Numbered from the stretch's first letter, positions 1 to 8,866 are shown. The stretch is DNA of 64,000 nucleotides from Planobispora longispora (GCF_016863135.1 NZ_BOOH01000021.1:1-64000); one strand, 5' to 3'. Notes: a model not told the origin generated them from the sequence alone. Made by a program: numbers and translations.

Positions 1-17
1 TCGTCTGCGCGAGTGAC

Positions 18-1439
18 TCAGAGAGGGATGTTGCCGTGGGCGCCGCGGGCCGGGGTGGCCTGCGCCAGCACCCGGGCGATGGCGCCGCGGGTCTCCTCGG
101 GCTTGATCACCTCGTCGACCACGCCGAGCTCGATGGCCCGGTCGAGGCCGCCGGCGAGGATCTCGTGCTCCTCGGCGAGCTTGGTCTCCAGGGCGGCCCG
201 CTCCTCCTCCGGGGCCGCCGCGAGCTCGCGGCGCTTGAGGATGCGGACCGCGGCGACCGCGCCCATGACCGCGATCTGGGTGGTCGGCCAGGCGAAGACC
301 TTGGTGGCGCCCAGGGAGCGGGAGTTCATCGCGATGTAGGCGCCGCCGTACGCCTTGCGCGTCACCAGCGTGACCCGCGGCACCGAGGCCTCGGCGAAGG
401 CGTGCAGCAGCTTGGCTCCGCGCCGTACCACGCCGTCGTGCTCCTGGCCGACGCCCGGCAGGTAGCCGGGGACGTCCACCAGGACGACCAGCGGGACGCC
501 GAAGGCATCGCACATCCGGACGAACCGAGCGGCCTTCTCGGCGGAGGCCGCGTCCAGGCAGCCGCCCAGACGCATCGGGTTGTTGGCGATCACTCCGACG
601 GTCCGGCCCCCGAGCCGGCCCAGCGTGGTGACGATGTTCGGCGCCCACTTGGGGTGCAGCTCGACACCCGGCTCGTCGAGCAACCCCTTGACCAGGGGCT
701 TGACGTCGTAGGCGCGGCGGGCGCTCTCCGGGAGCAGGTCGGAGAAGTCGACCTCGTCGACCTCGGTGCGGATGCGGCCCTGGTGGCCCAGGAGCACCGC
801 CAGGCGGCGGGCCTGGACGTAGGCGTCGGTCTCGGTCTTGGCGACCACGTGCACGACGCCGCTGCGCTTGCTGTGCGGCTCGGGGCCGCCGAGCGCCGCC
901 ATGTCGATCTGCTCGCCGGTGACGCTGCGGACCACGTCGGGCCCGGTGACGAAGATGCGGCCCTCGTCGGCGAGGATGACGATGTCGGTGAGGGCCGGGC
1001 CGTAGGCGGCGCCGCCGGCGGCGGGACCGACCACCACCGACAGCTGCGGGACCACGCCGGAGGCGCGGGTCATCGCGGCGAACACGCGGCCCACCGCGTG
1101 CAGGGACTCGACGCCCTCGGCGAGACGGGCGCCGCCGGAGTGCCACACGCCGATGACCGGCACCCGCTCGCGGACCGCGACGTCGTAGGCGTGCACGATG
1201 TGCTCACAGCCCTCGCTGCCCATCGCGCCGCCCTGGACGCGGGCGTCGCTGCAGAACACGACGACCGGCACGCCCTCCACGCGGCCCATCGCGGCGAGCA
1301 CGCCGCTGCGGTCTTCCGGAGTGATCAGCCGGATCGATCCCTCGTCGAGGAGGGCCGCCAGGCGCACCTGGGGATCCCGGGGATCAGCGGCCTCCTTGTC
1401 GGAGGGCTCGGTCACCACCCTGTTGTCGAGCACGGTCAT
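18..1439 (-). CDS. accD: Acyl-CoA carboxylase carboxyltransferase (beta) subunit
   Basis: Carboxyltransferase of the biotin-dependent acyl-CoA carboxylase family, expected to move CO2 from carboxybiotin to acetyl- or propionyl-CoA to feed malonyl-CoA to fatty acid synthesis. The 473-residue protein carries the crotonase-type double fold: the N-half has GVWHSGGARLAEGVESL and the oxyanion-type GPAAGGAAYGPAL, the C-half has VDVPGYLPGVGQEHDGVVR and RKAYGGAYIAMNS. Length is typical for the accD6 group. ATG is preceded by AGGAGC five bases upstream. It is the last gene of the fab operon, 12 bp after fabF, the same place accD6 has in Mycobacterium. Substrate (acetyl- versus propionyl-CoA) cannot be decided from sequence alone. 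Confidence 0.93.
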   Translation of the reverse strand: MTVLDNRVVTEPSDKEAADPRDPQVRLAALLDEGSIRLITPEDRSGVLAAMGRVEGVPVVVFCSDARVQGGAMGSEGCEHIVHAYDVAVRERVPVIGVWHSGGARLAEGVESLHAVGRVFAAMTRASGVVPQLSVVVGPAAGGAAYGPALTDIVILADEGRIFVTGPDVVRSVTGEQIDMAALGGPEPHSKRSGVVHVVAKTETDAYVQARRLAVLLGHQGRIRTEVDEVDFSDLLPESARRAYDVKPLVKGLLDEPGVELHPKWAPNIVTTLGRLGGRTVGVIANNPMRLGGCLDAASAEKAARFVRMCDAFGVPLVVLVDVPGYLPGVGQEHDGVVRRGAKLLHAFAEASVPRVTLVTRKAYGGAYIAMNSRSLGATKVFAWPTTQIAVMGAVAAVRILKRRELAAAPEEERAALETKLAEEHEILAGGLDRAIELGVVDEVIKPEETRGAIARVLAQATPARGAHGNIPL

Positions 1440-1451
1440 ACGGAGCTCCTG

Positions 1452-2684
1452 TCAGACGCTGGTGAAGGCCACGGCGACGTCGTGTCCGCCGAACCCGAAG
1501 GAGTTGTTGATCGCCGCGATCTGGCCGCCCGGCAGCGTGCGGGGGCCGCCGAGTACGAGGTCCACCTCGATGCCGTCGTCGAGGTCGTCCACGTTGATCG
1601 TTCCAGGGGCGACCCGCTCGTGCAACGCCAGGACGGTGAAGACCGACTCGATGCCCCCGGCCCCGCCCAGCAGGTGACCGGTCATCGACTTGGTCCCGGT
1701 GACCAGCGGGTGGCCGCCGATGACCTCCTTGATCGCGATGGTCTCCACCACGTCACCCGCGGGGGTGGAGGTGGCGTGCGCGTTCACGTGCTTGACGTCC
1801 TGGCCGGTGAGACCGGAGTTCTCCAGGGCGCGGCGCATGGCCAGCATGACCCCGGCGCCGGTCGGCTCCGGCTGGGCGATGTGGTGGGCGTCGGCGGAGT
1901 AGCCGACGCCGGCGGCCACCGCGTAGATCGTGGCGCCCCGGGCGCGGGCGTGCTCCTCAGACTCCAGGACGAGGATGCCGGCGCCCTCGCCGAGCACGAA
2001 CCCGTCACGCGCCCGGTCCCACGGCCGGGAGGCGCCCTGCGGGTCGTCGTTCCGGGTGGACATGGCCCGCATCGCCGCGAAGGAGCCGATGTTGAGCGGG
2101 TGGATGGCCGCCTCGGTGCCGCCGGCCACGATCACGTCGGCCCGGCCGGAGCGGATCATCTCGATGGCGTAGCCGATGGACTCCGCGCCGGTGGCGCAGG
2201 CGCTGACGGTCGCGTGCACGCCGGCCCGCGCCCCGACCTCGATGCCGATCCAGCCGGCGGGGCCGTTCGGCATCAGCATCGGGACGGTGAACGGCGAGAG
2301 CCGCTGCCAGCCCTTCTCCTTGAAGGTGTCGTAGGCGGACAGGATCGTGGTGATGCCGCCGATCCCGCTGCCCACCACGACGCCGAGGCGCTCGGGGTCG
2401 ACCTTCTCGATCCCGGCGTGCGCCCAGGCCTCGCGGGCCGCGACCAGCGCGAGCTGCTCGGCCCGGTCCAGCCGCCGCGCCTCCGGCCGGGGCAGCACCT
2501 CGGTCGGGTCGACGGCGGCGACGGCGGCGAACTTCACCGGGACCGAGTCGATCCAGTCCTCGGTGAGCGTGCGGACCCCGGACTGACCGGCGAGGAGGGC
2601 CGACCAGGTCGAGGCGGCGTCCCCACCGAGGGGCGTCGTCGCGCCGAACCCGGTGACGACGACACGTACCCGGTCTGTACTCAC
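1452..2684 (-). CDS. fabF: 3-oxoacyl-ACP synthase II (KAS II)
   Basis: Condensing enzyme that elongates acyl-ACP with malonyl-ACP. From the GTG at 2684 the protein has 410 residues and starts MSTDRVRVVVTGFGATTPLG. The nucleophile lies in VSACATGAES (Cys163), and the two catalytic histidines in NAHATSTPAGD and KSMTGHLLGGAGG; a GGHDVA-type C-terminus follows the glycine-rich NNSFGFGG loop. A start three codons earlier (GTG 2693) is possible, but AAGGAG overlaps that codon and sits eight bases before GTG 2684, so the later start is preferred. Co-directional with acpP upstream across a 287-bp spacer and with accD 12 bp downstream. Confidence 0.95.
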   Translation of the reverse strand: MSTDRVRVVVTGFGATTPLGGDAASTWSALLAGQSGVRTLTEDWIDSVPVKFAAVAAVDPTEVLPRPEARRLDRAEQLALVAAREAWAHAGIEKVDPERLGVVVGSGIGGITTILSAYDTFKEKGWQRLSPFTVPMLMPNGPAGWIGIEVGARAGVHATVSACATGAESIGYAIEMIRSGRADVIVAGGTEAAIHPLNIGSFAAMRAMSTRNDDPQGASRPWDRARDGFVLGEGAGILVLESEEHARARGATIYAVAAGVGYSADAHHIAQPEPTGAGVMLAMRRALENSGLTGQDVKHVNAHATSTPAGDVVETIAIKEVIGGHPLVTGTKSMTGHLLGGAGGIESVFTVLALHERVAPGTINVDDLDDGIEVDLVLGGPRTLPGGQIAAINNSFGFGGHDVAVAFTSV

Positions 2685-2971
2685 GTTCTGCACTCCTTGG
2701 ATCTCGCGGTCGGTGCCGGGGATCTCCGGGACTTCTCGTCACCGGATGGCGTCCCCGACGTGTCCCCGGCGTCCTCGGGTGGCGAGGTGAGGGTGGTACG
2801 GCGCCGCGTGCCGGGGGAGACGGCGCCGCCGGGGCCCGGTCAGGACCCCCGGGCCCCCGGGGAGTCGCGGGCGGATCCTCGCCGTGGGCGAGGCCCGTGG
2901 CCGCGACCCGGGGCGTGTCCGGTGGATCCCCGCCGCGGGCGCGCCCCGGCGAAGACCCACCGAGTCACGCC
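2685..2971 (-). other. Long spacer inside the fab operon with GC-rich hairpins
   Basis: The gap between acpP and fabF is unusually long for this tight operon and contains no convincing reading frame. It holds a perfect hairpin CCTCGCC-GTG-GGCGAGG at 2877-2893 and a run of CCCCGGG-type self-complementary sequence at about 2845-2862. These could attenuate or process the transcript so that the very abundant ACP is made in excess over FabF. That role is inference; the inverted repeats are seen directly. Confidence 0.45.
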
Positions 2972-3211
2972 TCAGCCCTGGATGTAGCCGATGACGTCCT
3001 TGACGGTCTTCAGGTGCTTGAGCTGGTCGTCGGGGATCTCGACGCCGAACTCGTCCTGGGCGGCGACGGCGATCTCGACCATGGACAGCGAGTCGATGTC
3101 GAGGTCGTCCACGAAGCTCTTCTCCGGGGTGACCTCGGCGGCCGGGATGCCGGTGATCTCGTTGATGATCTTGCCGATACCAGCGAGGATCTCCTGCTCG
3201 GTCATGGCCAT
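2972..3211 (-). CDS. acpP: Acyl carrier protein
   Basis: Small acidic carrier (79 residues) whose Ser in the DIDSLSMVEI motif is the expected 4'-phosphopantetheine site. It carries the growing acyl chain for FabD, FabH and FabF. The start is ATG 3211, with AAGGAGAA ten bases upstream; a longer upstream reading to 3268 has no ribosome site and adds a non-ACP, basic leader. It sits between fabH and fabF as in other actinomycetes. Confidence 0.96.
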   Translation of the reverse strand: MAMTEQEILAGIGKIINEITGIPAAEVTPEKSFVDDLDIDSLSMVEIAVAAQDEFGVEIPDDQLKHLKTVKDVIGYIQG

Positions 3212-3333
3212 GTCGCGTGTTCTCCTTGGGTCGGTTTTCTTCTCGTTCTGCGCGGCGGGGCCGCGCAAGCACTGGAAAGGATCTCAAACGTCCGGGACGA
3301 CGAGGTCCGTATGGGGTTGTGCGTGCTCTCGGT

Positions 3334-4290
3334 CTATGGGATCTCGACGACCTGGGCGGCGTAGGTCAGACCGGCCCCGAAGCCCAGCAGCAGGGCGAGC
3401 CCGCCCGACTCCACCTCGCCGCGCTCGATCATCCGGGACAGGGCCATCGGGATCGAGGCGGCGGAGGTGTTGCCCGCCAGCACGATGTCCTTGGCGACGA
3501 CGGCGTTGTCGGCGCCGATCTTGCGCGCGATGGCCTCGATGATGCGCACGTTGGCCTGGTGGGGCACGAAGGCGGCGAGGTCGGCGGGGTCCACCCCGGC
3601 ACGCTCGCACGCCTGCCTGGCCACCGGGTGAAGCGAGGTCGTAGCCCAGCGGAACACGGTCTGGCCTTCCTGATGGAGGAAGGAGTGGCGGTCCTTGACG
3701 ATGATCGCGTCGGACTTGTCGCCGTCGCTGCCCCACACCACCGGGCCGATGCCGGGGGTGTCGGACGGGCCGACGACCGCGGCGCCCGCCCCGTCGGCGA
3801 AGATCACCGCGGTGGCCCGGTCGGTCCAGTCGATCCAGGGCGAGAACTTCTCCACGCCGACGACCAGCACGTTGGTGGCCGATCCCGCGCGGATCGCGTC
3901 GTTGGCGACCGCCAGCGCGTAGCAGAAGCCGGAGCAGGCGGTGTTCACGTCGAAGGCGCCGGGGGCGTTGATGCCGAGCCGGGCGGCCACCCGGCCGGCC
4001 GCGTTCGGGATCTGCGTCTCCAGGGTGCAGGTGGCCACGATCACCAGGTCGATGTCGGCGGCCGACAGCCCGCTCGCCGCGATGGCCTTGCCGCCGCCCT
4101 GCACGGCCAGGTCGATCTCGGACTCGCCGGGTGCGGCGATCCGGCGTTCCTGGATGCCGACCCGGGTGCGGATCCACTCGTCGTTGGTCTCCATGGTCTT
4201 CGACAGGTCGTCGTTGGTGACCACGTTGGAGGGCTGGTAGTGGCCGAAGGCCAGGATCTTCGCGCCCGGGGCGCCCTGTGAGATCTTCAT
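3334..4290 (-). CDS. fabH: 3-oxoacyl-ACP synthase III
   Basis: Initiates fatty acid synthesis by condensing an acyl-CoA primer with malonyl-ACP. 318 residues with the full thiolase-fold triad: Cys119 in NTACSGFCYAL, His244 in FVPHQANVRI and Asn274 in LAGNTSAASI. The N-terminal NDEWIRTRVGIQERRIA signature is intact. In actinomycetes FabH usually prefers branched primers derived from Val/Leu/Ile, which is family knowledge and not visible here. The gene starts 7 bp after the fabD stop, so the two are probably translated together. Confidence 0.96.
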   Translation of the reverse strand: MKISQGAPGAKILAFGHYQPSNVVTNDDLSKTMETNDEWIRTRVGIQERRIAAPGESEIDLAVQGGGKAIAASGLSAADIDLVIVATCTLETQIPNAAGRVAARLGINAPGAFDVNTACSGFCYALAVANDAIRAGSATNVLVVGVEKFSPWIDWTDRATAVIFADGAGAAVVGPSDTPGIGPVVWGSDGDKSDAIIVKDRHSFLHQEGQTVFRWATTSLHPVARQACERAGVDPADLAAFVPHQANVRIIEAIARKIGADNAVVAKDIVLAGNTSAASIPMALSRMIERGEVESGGLALLLGFGAGLTYAAQVVEIP

Positions 4291-4297
4291 CGGACGA

Positions 4298-5251
4298 TCA
4301 CCCTTCCCCGGTCGTGTCGGACCCGGACGCGAGGAGCTCCCGGGCGGGGCCGAGGTCGTCGGGCGTCTTCAGCGCGACGGCGGTGACCCCGCGCAGCGCG
4401 CGCTTGGCCAGGCCGGTGAGCGTGCCGCCGGGCAGCAGCTCGATCATCGCGGTGGCGCCCCGCTCGGCCATCGTGGCCATGCAGGCGTCCCAGCGCACGG
4501 GGTTGGCGACCTGGTCGACCAGGCGCCCGATGAACTCGGCTCCACTGGTGATCACGGCGCCGTCGGCGTTGGACAGCAGCGCGACGGACGGGTCGCGGGG
4601 CGGGAGTGAGGCGGCGGTCTCGCGCATGCGGTCGACCGCCGGCGCCATGTGGACGGTGTGGAAGGCCCCGGCGACCGAGAGCGGGATCAGGCGCGCCCGG
4701 GCCGGGGGCTCGGCCTTGAACGCCTCCAGCCGCTCCAGCATGCCGCCCGCCACGACCTGCCCGGCGCCGTTGATGTTGGCCGGGGTGAGGCCGTGCTTGT
4801 CGATCGAGGCGAGCACGTCCTCCTCGACGCCGCCGAGCACCGCGACCATGCCGGTCTCGGTGATCGCGGCGGCCTCGGCCATGGCCCGGCCGCGCTCGCG
4901 GACCAGGGTCAGGGCCTGCTCGGCGGTGAGGACTCCGGCCAGGACGGCGGCGGTCAGCTCGCCGACGCTGTGCCCGGCGACCATGCCGGGCGCGCCCGAG
5001 CCGGGCGCGCCGGAGGCGGGAACGACGCCGAGGACCTCGGCGGCGGCCAGGCCCGCGGCCACGAGCAGCGGCTGGGCGACCGCGGTGTCACGGATCTCGT
5101 CCGCGTCGGCGGTGGTCCCGTAGGCGATCAGATCGAGGCCGACGATCTCGGACCACGCGGACAGCCGATCCGCGATGCCGGGGATCTCAAGCCAGGGGGT
5201 CAGGAAGCCTGGGGTCTGGGCGCCTTGGCCCGGAGCGACGATGACGAGCAC
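4298..5251 (-). CDS. fabD: Malonyl-CoA:ACP transacylase
   Basis: Loads malonate onto ACP. The GTG at 5251 gives a 317-residue protein beginning MLVIVAPGQGAQTPGFL, exactly the family N-terminus; a further 39 in-frame upstream codons lie in the AT-richer leader and are rejected. The nucleophile is in VAGHSVGEL and the catalytic His in VAGAFHTVHM. Alanine/glycine-rich insert near residues 84-94 (GVVPASGAPGSGAPG) is longer than in E. coli. First structural gene of the fab operon, downstream of the PucR-type regulator. Confidence 0.95.
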   Translation of the reverse strand: MLVIVAPGQGAQTPGFLTPWLEIPGIADRLSAWSEIVGLDLIAYGTTADADEIRDTAVAQPLLVAAGLAAAEVLGVVPASGAPGSGAPGMVAGHSVGELTAAVLAGVLTAEQALTLVRERGRAMAEAAAITETGMVAVLGGVEEDVLASIDKHGLTPANINGAGQVVAGGMLERLEAFKAEPPARARLIPLSVAGAFHTVHMAPAVDRMRETAASLPPRDPSVALLSNADGAVITSGAEFIGRLVDQVANPVRWDACMATMAERGATAMIELLPGGTLTGLAKRALRGVTAVALKTPDDLGPARELLASGSDTTGEG

Positions 5252-5301
5252 GAAATCCAGCCTGCCCTGTAGAGGTCCACCACACGGATAGAGATCAGGA
5301 T

Positions 5302-5326
5302 GAACTTTGTCCGCAATCTTTTGTAG
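5302..5326. promoter_or_regulatory. Candidate regulator site upstream of fabD (direct repeat)
   Basis: In the AT-rich 117-bp gap between the regulator gene and fabD, CTTTGT at 5305-5310 is repeated as CTTTTGT at 5318-5324, in phase with one helical turn plus three bases. The fasR-type activator encoded just upstream would be expected to bind close to fabD, so this is a plausible operator. Assignment is by position only; no matching consensus was verified. Confidence 0.35.
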
Positions 5327-5368
5327 GGAACATACAGGGGAGGTTTCGGCAGAATTAAGTAAGGACAC

Positions 5369-6526
5369 CTACGTCAGAGACGGTTCGGACAGACGCCCGA
5401 GAATGAGGCCCACCTGGAGGGTGAAGGCCGAACGCCCCTCCGTGGGCTGGTATCCGGTCAGCTCTGTGATCTTCCGGAGACGGTAGCGCACCGTGTTCGG
5501 GTGCACGAACAGCAACCGGGCCGTCGCCTCCAGGGACGTGCCCTGCTCCAGATAGGTCGCGAGCGTGTCGAGGAGCGGCGTGCCCACCAGCGGCAGGTAG
5601 ACGTTCTCGACCAGCTGTGCCCTGGCGTCCTCGTCGCCGTCGATGGCCCGCTCGGCGAGCAGGTCCTCGGCGTGGACCGGCCGGGGCGCGTCCGGCCACC
5701 CGGAGGCGGCCCGCAGCCCGGCGATCGCGGCCCGCGCCGACCGCGCCGCGGTGTGCAGGTCGCTCACCTCCGGCCCGATCACGATCGGGCCGGGGCCGAA
5801 ACGCGGCACCACGTGCTTGGCCGCCGCGGAGACGCTGTCGGCCCCGCCGACGATGACGATCAGCTGGTCGCCCTGGACCCCGGCCAGCATGTCCAGCCCG
5901 GCCCTGCGGCCCCGGTCGCGCAGCCCGTCGATCACCGCCTGCGGGTCGTCGTCGGGCGCCTGCCCGGCGAGCACGACCACCGGCGAGGAGGTCCAGCCCA
6001 GCGCGGCGGCCCACGAGTGCAGCCCGTCGTCCACCTCGCCGCGGACCAGGGCGTCCACGATCAGCGCCTCCAGGCGCGCGTCCCACGCGCCGCGCGCCTC
6101 GGCCTCGCGGGCGTAGACGTGCGCGGCGGCGAAGGCGACGTCCCGCGTGTAGCGGAGCATCGCCTGCTGGAGCTGGTCGTCCCCGCCCGGCGCGGCCAGC
6201 TCTCCGGTCTGCGCCTCGACCACCTCGACCACGGTCCGGACGATGTCCACGGTCTGCTGCAGGGAGATGGACCGCTTCAGCTCGCGGGGCGCGGTGCCGA
6301 AGAACTCGATGCTGGGCGCCGGCTGTCCCTTCCCGGCGTGCTGGAACCACTCCACGAACGCGGCGATCCCGGCCTGGGCGACCAGCCCCACCCAGGACCT
6401 GTCCTCGGCGGACAGTGCGCGGAACCACGGCAGCCGCTCGTCCATTCTGGCCATGGCGGCCGTGCCCAGGGAGCCCATGGCCCGTTCCAGCCTGCGTGTG
6501 GTGTCCTCGCGGATCCGATCGTTCAC
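5369..6526 (-). CDS. fasR: PucR-family transcriptional regulator of fatty acid synthesis
   Basis: 385-residue regulator with a C-terminal PucR-type helix-turn-helix (YLEQGTSLEATARLLFVHP then NTVRYRLRKITELTGY). The N-terminal two thirds form the conserved actinobacterial domain starting with ATTRRLERAMGSLGT-like sequence and containing ALSAEDRSWVGLVAQAGI. The place immediately upstream of fabD matches FasR (Streptomyces) and Rv2242 (M. tuberculosis). By homology it activates the fabD-fabH-acpP-fabF transcript; ligand unknown. The gap to fabD is 117 bp and AT-rich, so fabD probably has its own promoter. Confidence 0.88.
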   Translation of the reverse strand: MNDRIREDTTRRLERAMGSLGTAAMARMDERLPWFRALSAEDRSWVGLVAQAGIAAFVEWFQHAGKGQPAPSIEFFGTAPRELKRSISLQQTVDIVRTVVEVVEAQTGELAAPGGDDQLQQAMLRYTRDVAFAAAHVYAREAEARGAWDARLEALIVDALVRGEVDDGLHSWAAALGWTSSPVVVLAGQAPDDDPQAVIDGLRDRGRRAGLDMLAGVQGDQLIVIVGGADSVSAAAKHVVPRFGPGPIVIGPEVSDLHTAARSARAAIAGLRAASGWPDAPRPVHAEDLLAERAIDGDEDARAQLVENVYLPLVGTPLLDTLATYLEQGTSLEATARLLFVHPNTVRYRLRKITELTGYQPTEGRSAFTLQVGLILGRLSEPSLT

Positions 6527-6589
6527 GGAATAAAGAGTGCCAGGTCGCCGGGAATGCGCCAGCCCGTCCGAGTCGTGGACATGGGAGGG

Positions 6590-7069
6590 CTAGATCACGG
6601 CGACGGCGGTGATCAGACCGAGGGCCAGGTGGGTGACCGCGAGCAGGCGCGTGCCGGGCTGGAGCTCCGGTTCGGAGACCAGCTTGCGGACGGAGATCCC
6701 GGCGGCCAGGTCGAAGAGGATCATCGCCACGGTCTGCACGGCGATGCCGACCAGCCCGTAGACCAGCGTCGCCAGCAGTCCCTCCTGCAGCGCCCCGCCG
6801 GAGGACCAGATGGAGGCCGCGACGATCAGGCCGACGGCGGCCAGGCCGGAGGAGGTGAGCAGGGTGGCGTTGGGATTGCGGTCGGTCTTGATCAGCTGGC
6901 TGAGCTTGCCGGGGATGGCCAGGTCGATCACGTAGAAGCCGATGATCAGCAGGAGCACGCCGAGCGCCGCGTAGGAGGCGATGGCGAGCGCGTCCCGGAC
7001 GAGGGTCTCGGCGAGGGTGACGGTGCCGGTCGTGTCGGGAAGCGGGACCGGCTGCGGGCTGGGAGTCAT
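6590..7069 (-). CDS. DUF350 membrane protein (YjfL-like)
   Basis: 159 residues with four predicted membrane helices (about residues 27-50, 70-90, 99-121 and 140-158) and paired small-residue motifs typical of DUF350. It lies downstream of a glutathionylspermidine-synthase-like enzyme and a YgiB-like protein. E. coli yjfL-yjfM-yjfC groups the same three families, which argues for one functional unit at the membrane. The biochemical role is unknown. Confidence 0.8.
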   Translation of the reverse strand: MTPSPQPVPLPDTTGTVTLAETLVRDALAIASYAALGVLLLIIGFYVIDLAIPGKLSQLIKTDRNPNATLLTSSGLAAVGLIVAASIWSSGGALQEGLLATLVYGLVGIAVQTVAMILFDLAAGISVRKLVSEPELQPGTRLLAVTHLALGLITAVAVI

Positions 7070-7156
7070 ATGGATTCTCTCCGGGCGGTGAAGGTTGGTG
7101 TTCGAGGGGCTGAAGAGGTTGCGGGGGCCGGGGTGCGGGGCGTCACCATCCTGCCC

Positions 7157-8317
7157 TCACAACTCGATGCGGTGGGGCACGAAGGACGACGTGTCGTCGG
7201 TGATCAGCCCCGAGGTCTCGCGGATGCCGAGCCCCGCCGACTCGTCGCAGACCACCCATGCGCCCAGCACCGGCCGCCTGCCGTCGAAGGACGGCAGCGC
7301 CTCGAAAGCCTGGTGGACGTAGCCCTCGGCGCCGTAGGAGCCGCCGGTCTCGACGTTCTGGCCGGGGCCGACGATCCGCATGCTCGCGCCCTCCCGGCCC
7401 AGCAGCGGCTTGGCGATGTGGGCGGTCAGGTCGCGGGGGCCGTCGAGGTAGGCGGGCAGCAGGTTCGGATGGCCGGGGTACAGCTCCCACAGGACGGCCA
7501 GCAGCGCCTTGTTCGACAGGAGCATCTTCCACAGCGGCTCGATCCAGGTCATCGAGATCTGCTGGCGCACGGCCCGCTCCCCGAACGGGTCGGCGATCGC
7601 CCACTCCCACGGGTAGAGCTTGAAGAGCGTACGGATCATCCGGCGCTCCATGTCCACGAACCGCAGGTTGAGGCCGTCCCAGCCGATGTCCTCCATGGCC
7701 ACCGCGACGGTCGTGAGCCCGGCCTGGTCGGCGGTCTCCTGGAGGTAGGCGAGCGTCATCGCCTCCTCGCCGGTCTCGTCCCTGTTGGTCCAGGCGAAGT
7801 GGGCGGGCCCGGTGGGCATCACCTTCGCGATGTCCCGCCAGCGGTCGATCAGCCGCTCGTGGATGGAGTTCCACTGGTCGTCGTCCGGGTGGCGGTCCTT
7901 GAGCCAGAACCACTGCACGACCGAGCTCTCCAGCAGGCTGGTCGGGGTGTCGGCGTTGTACTCCAGCAGCTTGGCCGGGCCGGTGCCGTCGTAGCGCAGG
8001 TCGAACCGGCCGTACAGGTGCGGGTCGCGCCGCTCCCAGGAGCGGGCGATCTCCGGCGCCGCCCACTCGGGGACGGCGAAGTCGGCGTAGCGGCCCCGCT
8101 CGACGACGTGCTCCACCGCGTGCAGGCACATGCGGTGCAGTTCCTCGACCTGCTCCTCCAGGGAGAGGACCTCCTCCATGGAGAAGACGTAGTGCGCGCT
8201 CTCGTCCCAGTAGGGACGGTCGAGACCGCCGGGGTGGGCCGTACGGTGGTAGGCCAGGCCCTGGCTCTCGATGATGCGCTCCCAGCCGTCGCGGGGGAGC
8301 GAGGTCTCTCGTCGCAT
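7157..8317 (-). CDS. Glutathionylspermidine-synthase-like ATP-grasp ligase (YgiC/YjfC type)
   Basis: 386 residues from ATG 8317 (MRRETSLPRDGWERIIESQG, the usual YgiC/YjfC start). An upstream in-frame ATG at 8365 would overlap the preceding gene and adds only alanine-rich sequence. The C-terminal synthetase fold shows LLEYNADTPTSLLES, NRDETGEEAMTLAYLQ, KPLLGREGASMRIV and a late GAWVVCDESAGLGIRE, the ATP-grasp segments of the family. Like YgiC it lacks the N-terminal amidase of true GspS, so it should only form, not cleave, an amide bond. Acceptor is unknown; actinomycetes lack glutathione and glutathionylspermidine, so the substrate is probably different. Ten bp after the YgiB-like gene. Confidence 0.85.
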   Translation of the reverse strand: MRRETSLPRDGWERIIESQGLAYHRTAHPGGLDRPYWDESAHYVFSMEEVLSLEEQVEELHRMCLHAVEHVVERGRYADFAVPEWAAPEIARSWERRDPHLYGRFDLRYDGTGPAKLLEYNADTPTSLLESSVVQWFWLKDRHPDDDQWNSIHERLIDRWRDIAKVMPTGPAHFAWTNRDETGEEAMTLAYLQETADQAGLTTVAVAMEDIGWDGLNLRFVDMERRMIRTLFKLYPWEWAIADPFGERAVRQQISMTWIEPLWKMLLSNKALLAVLWELYPGHPNLLPAYLDGPRDLTAHIAKPLLGREGASMRIVGPGQNVETGGSYGAEGYVHQAFEALPSFDGRRPVLGAWVVCDESAGLGIRETSGLITDDTSSFVPHRIEL

Positions 8318-8327
8318 CGGCCGGCGG

Positions 8328-8756
8328 TCAGCTGCCGGAGCCGCCGCGGCCGCCGAAGCCGCCACGCTGGATCACGGTGCCGTTGCGGCTGACGATGGAG
8401 ACGTCGGAGGGCTTGACGGTGGTGCCCTTCGAGACCTTGGTCCCGGAGCGGAATCCCCCGTAGTACCAGCCGTAGGCGCCGCGCGAGCCGTGGTAGCCGT
8501 CGTCGTCGCAGTAGTCGTCGTCCACGACCTCGTAGGTGCCGTCCGACAGCTGGTTGCCGAGGTTGACGCAGTCGGCGTTGACCTCCTCGTAGTCGTCGTC
8601 AACGGCCGCGCACGAGCCGATGACGACCAGCGCGACGACGCCGATCGTGCCGAGGGTGATGACCGTGGACGCCTTCGAGCCCGACTTCCCCGACTTCTTC
8701 GCCTGGGGGTTGGACTTGCCGGAGGGGTTCTGCGCCATCGGGTGTTTCTGCGCCAT
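8328..8756 (-). CDS. Membrane-anchored acidic YgiB/YjfM-like protein
   Basis: 142 residues: a Lys/Ser-rich cytosolic N-terminus (1-30), one membrane helix (31-49, TVITLGTIGVVALVVIG), an Asp/Glu-rich segment with Cys63 and Cys83, and a tail ending RGGFGGRGGSGS. Such Gly/Ser tails and adjacency to a YgiC-like ligase recall the DUF1190 YgiB/YjfM proteins. Sequence similarity to E. coli YgiB is not strong by eye, so the name rests mainly on architecture and neighbourhood. First gene of the three-gene unit. Confidence 0.6.
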   Translation of the reverse strand: MAQKHPMAQNPSGKSNPQAKKSGKSGSKASTVITLGTIGVVALVVIGSCAAVDDDYEEVNADCVNLGNQLSDGTYEVVDDDYCDDDGYHGSRGAYGWYYGGFRSGTKVSKGTTVKPSDVSIVSRNGTVIQRGGFGGRGGSGS

Positions 8757-8866
8757 TGAACTCCAATGAGATGTGTCAGGCCAGCGTAGCCAGGGCGTTT
8801 TAGCTGTTCAACTGTGTGACCATCCTGTTAAGTTCCCCGGGCGGCGGGGTTGTCGGTGAGGGACCG

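Noticed and set aside
36-2987. 983-codon plus-strand frame across the accD/fabF region
   Set aside because: Antisense shadow of two clear fab-operon genes in very GC-rich DNA; Gly/Arg/Asp-rich translation with no domain.
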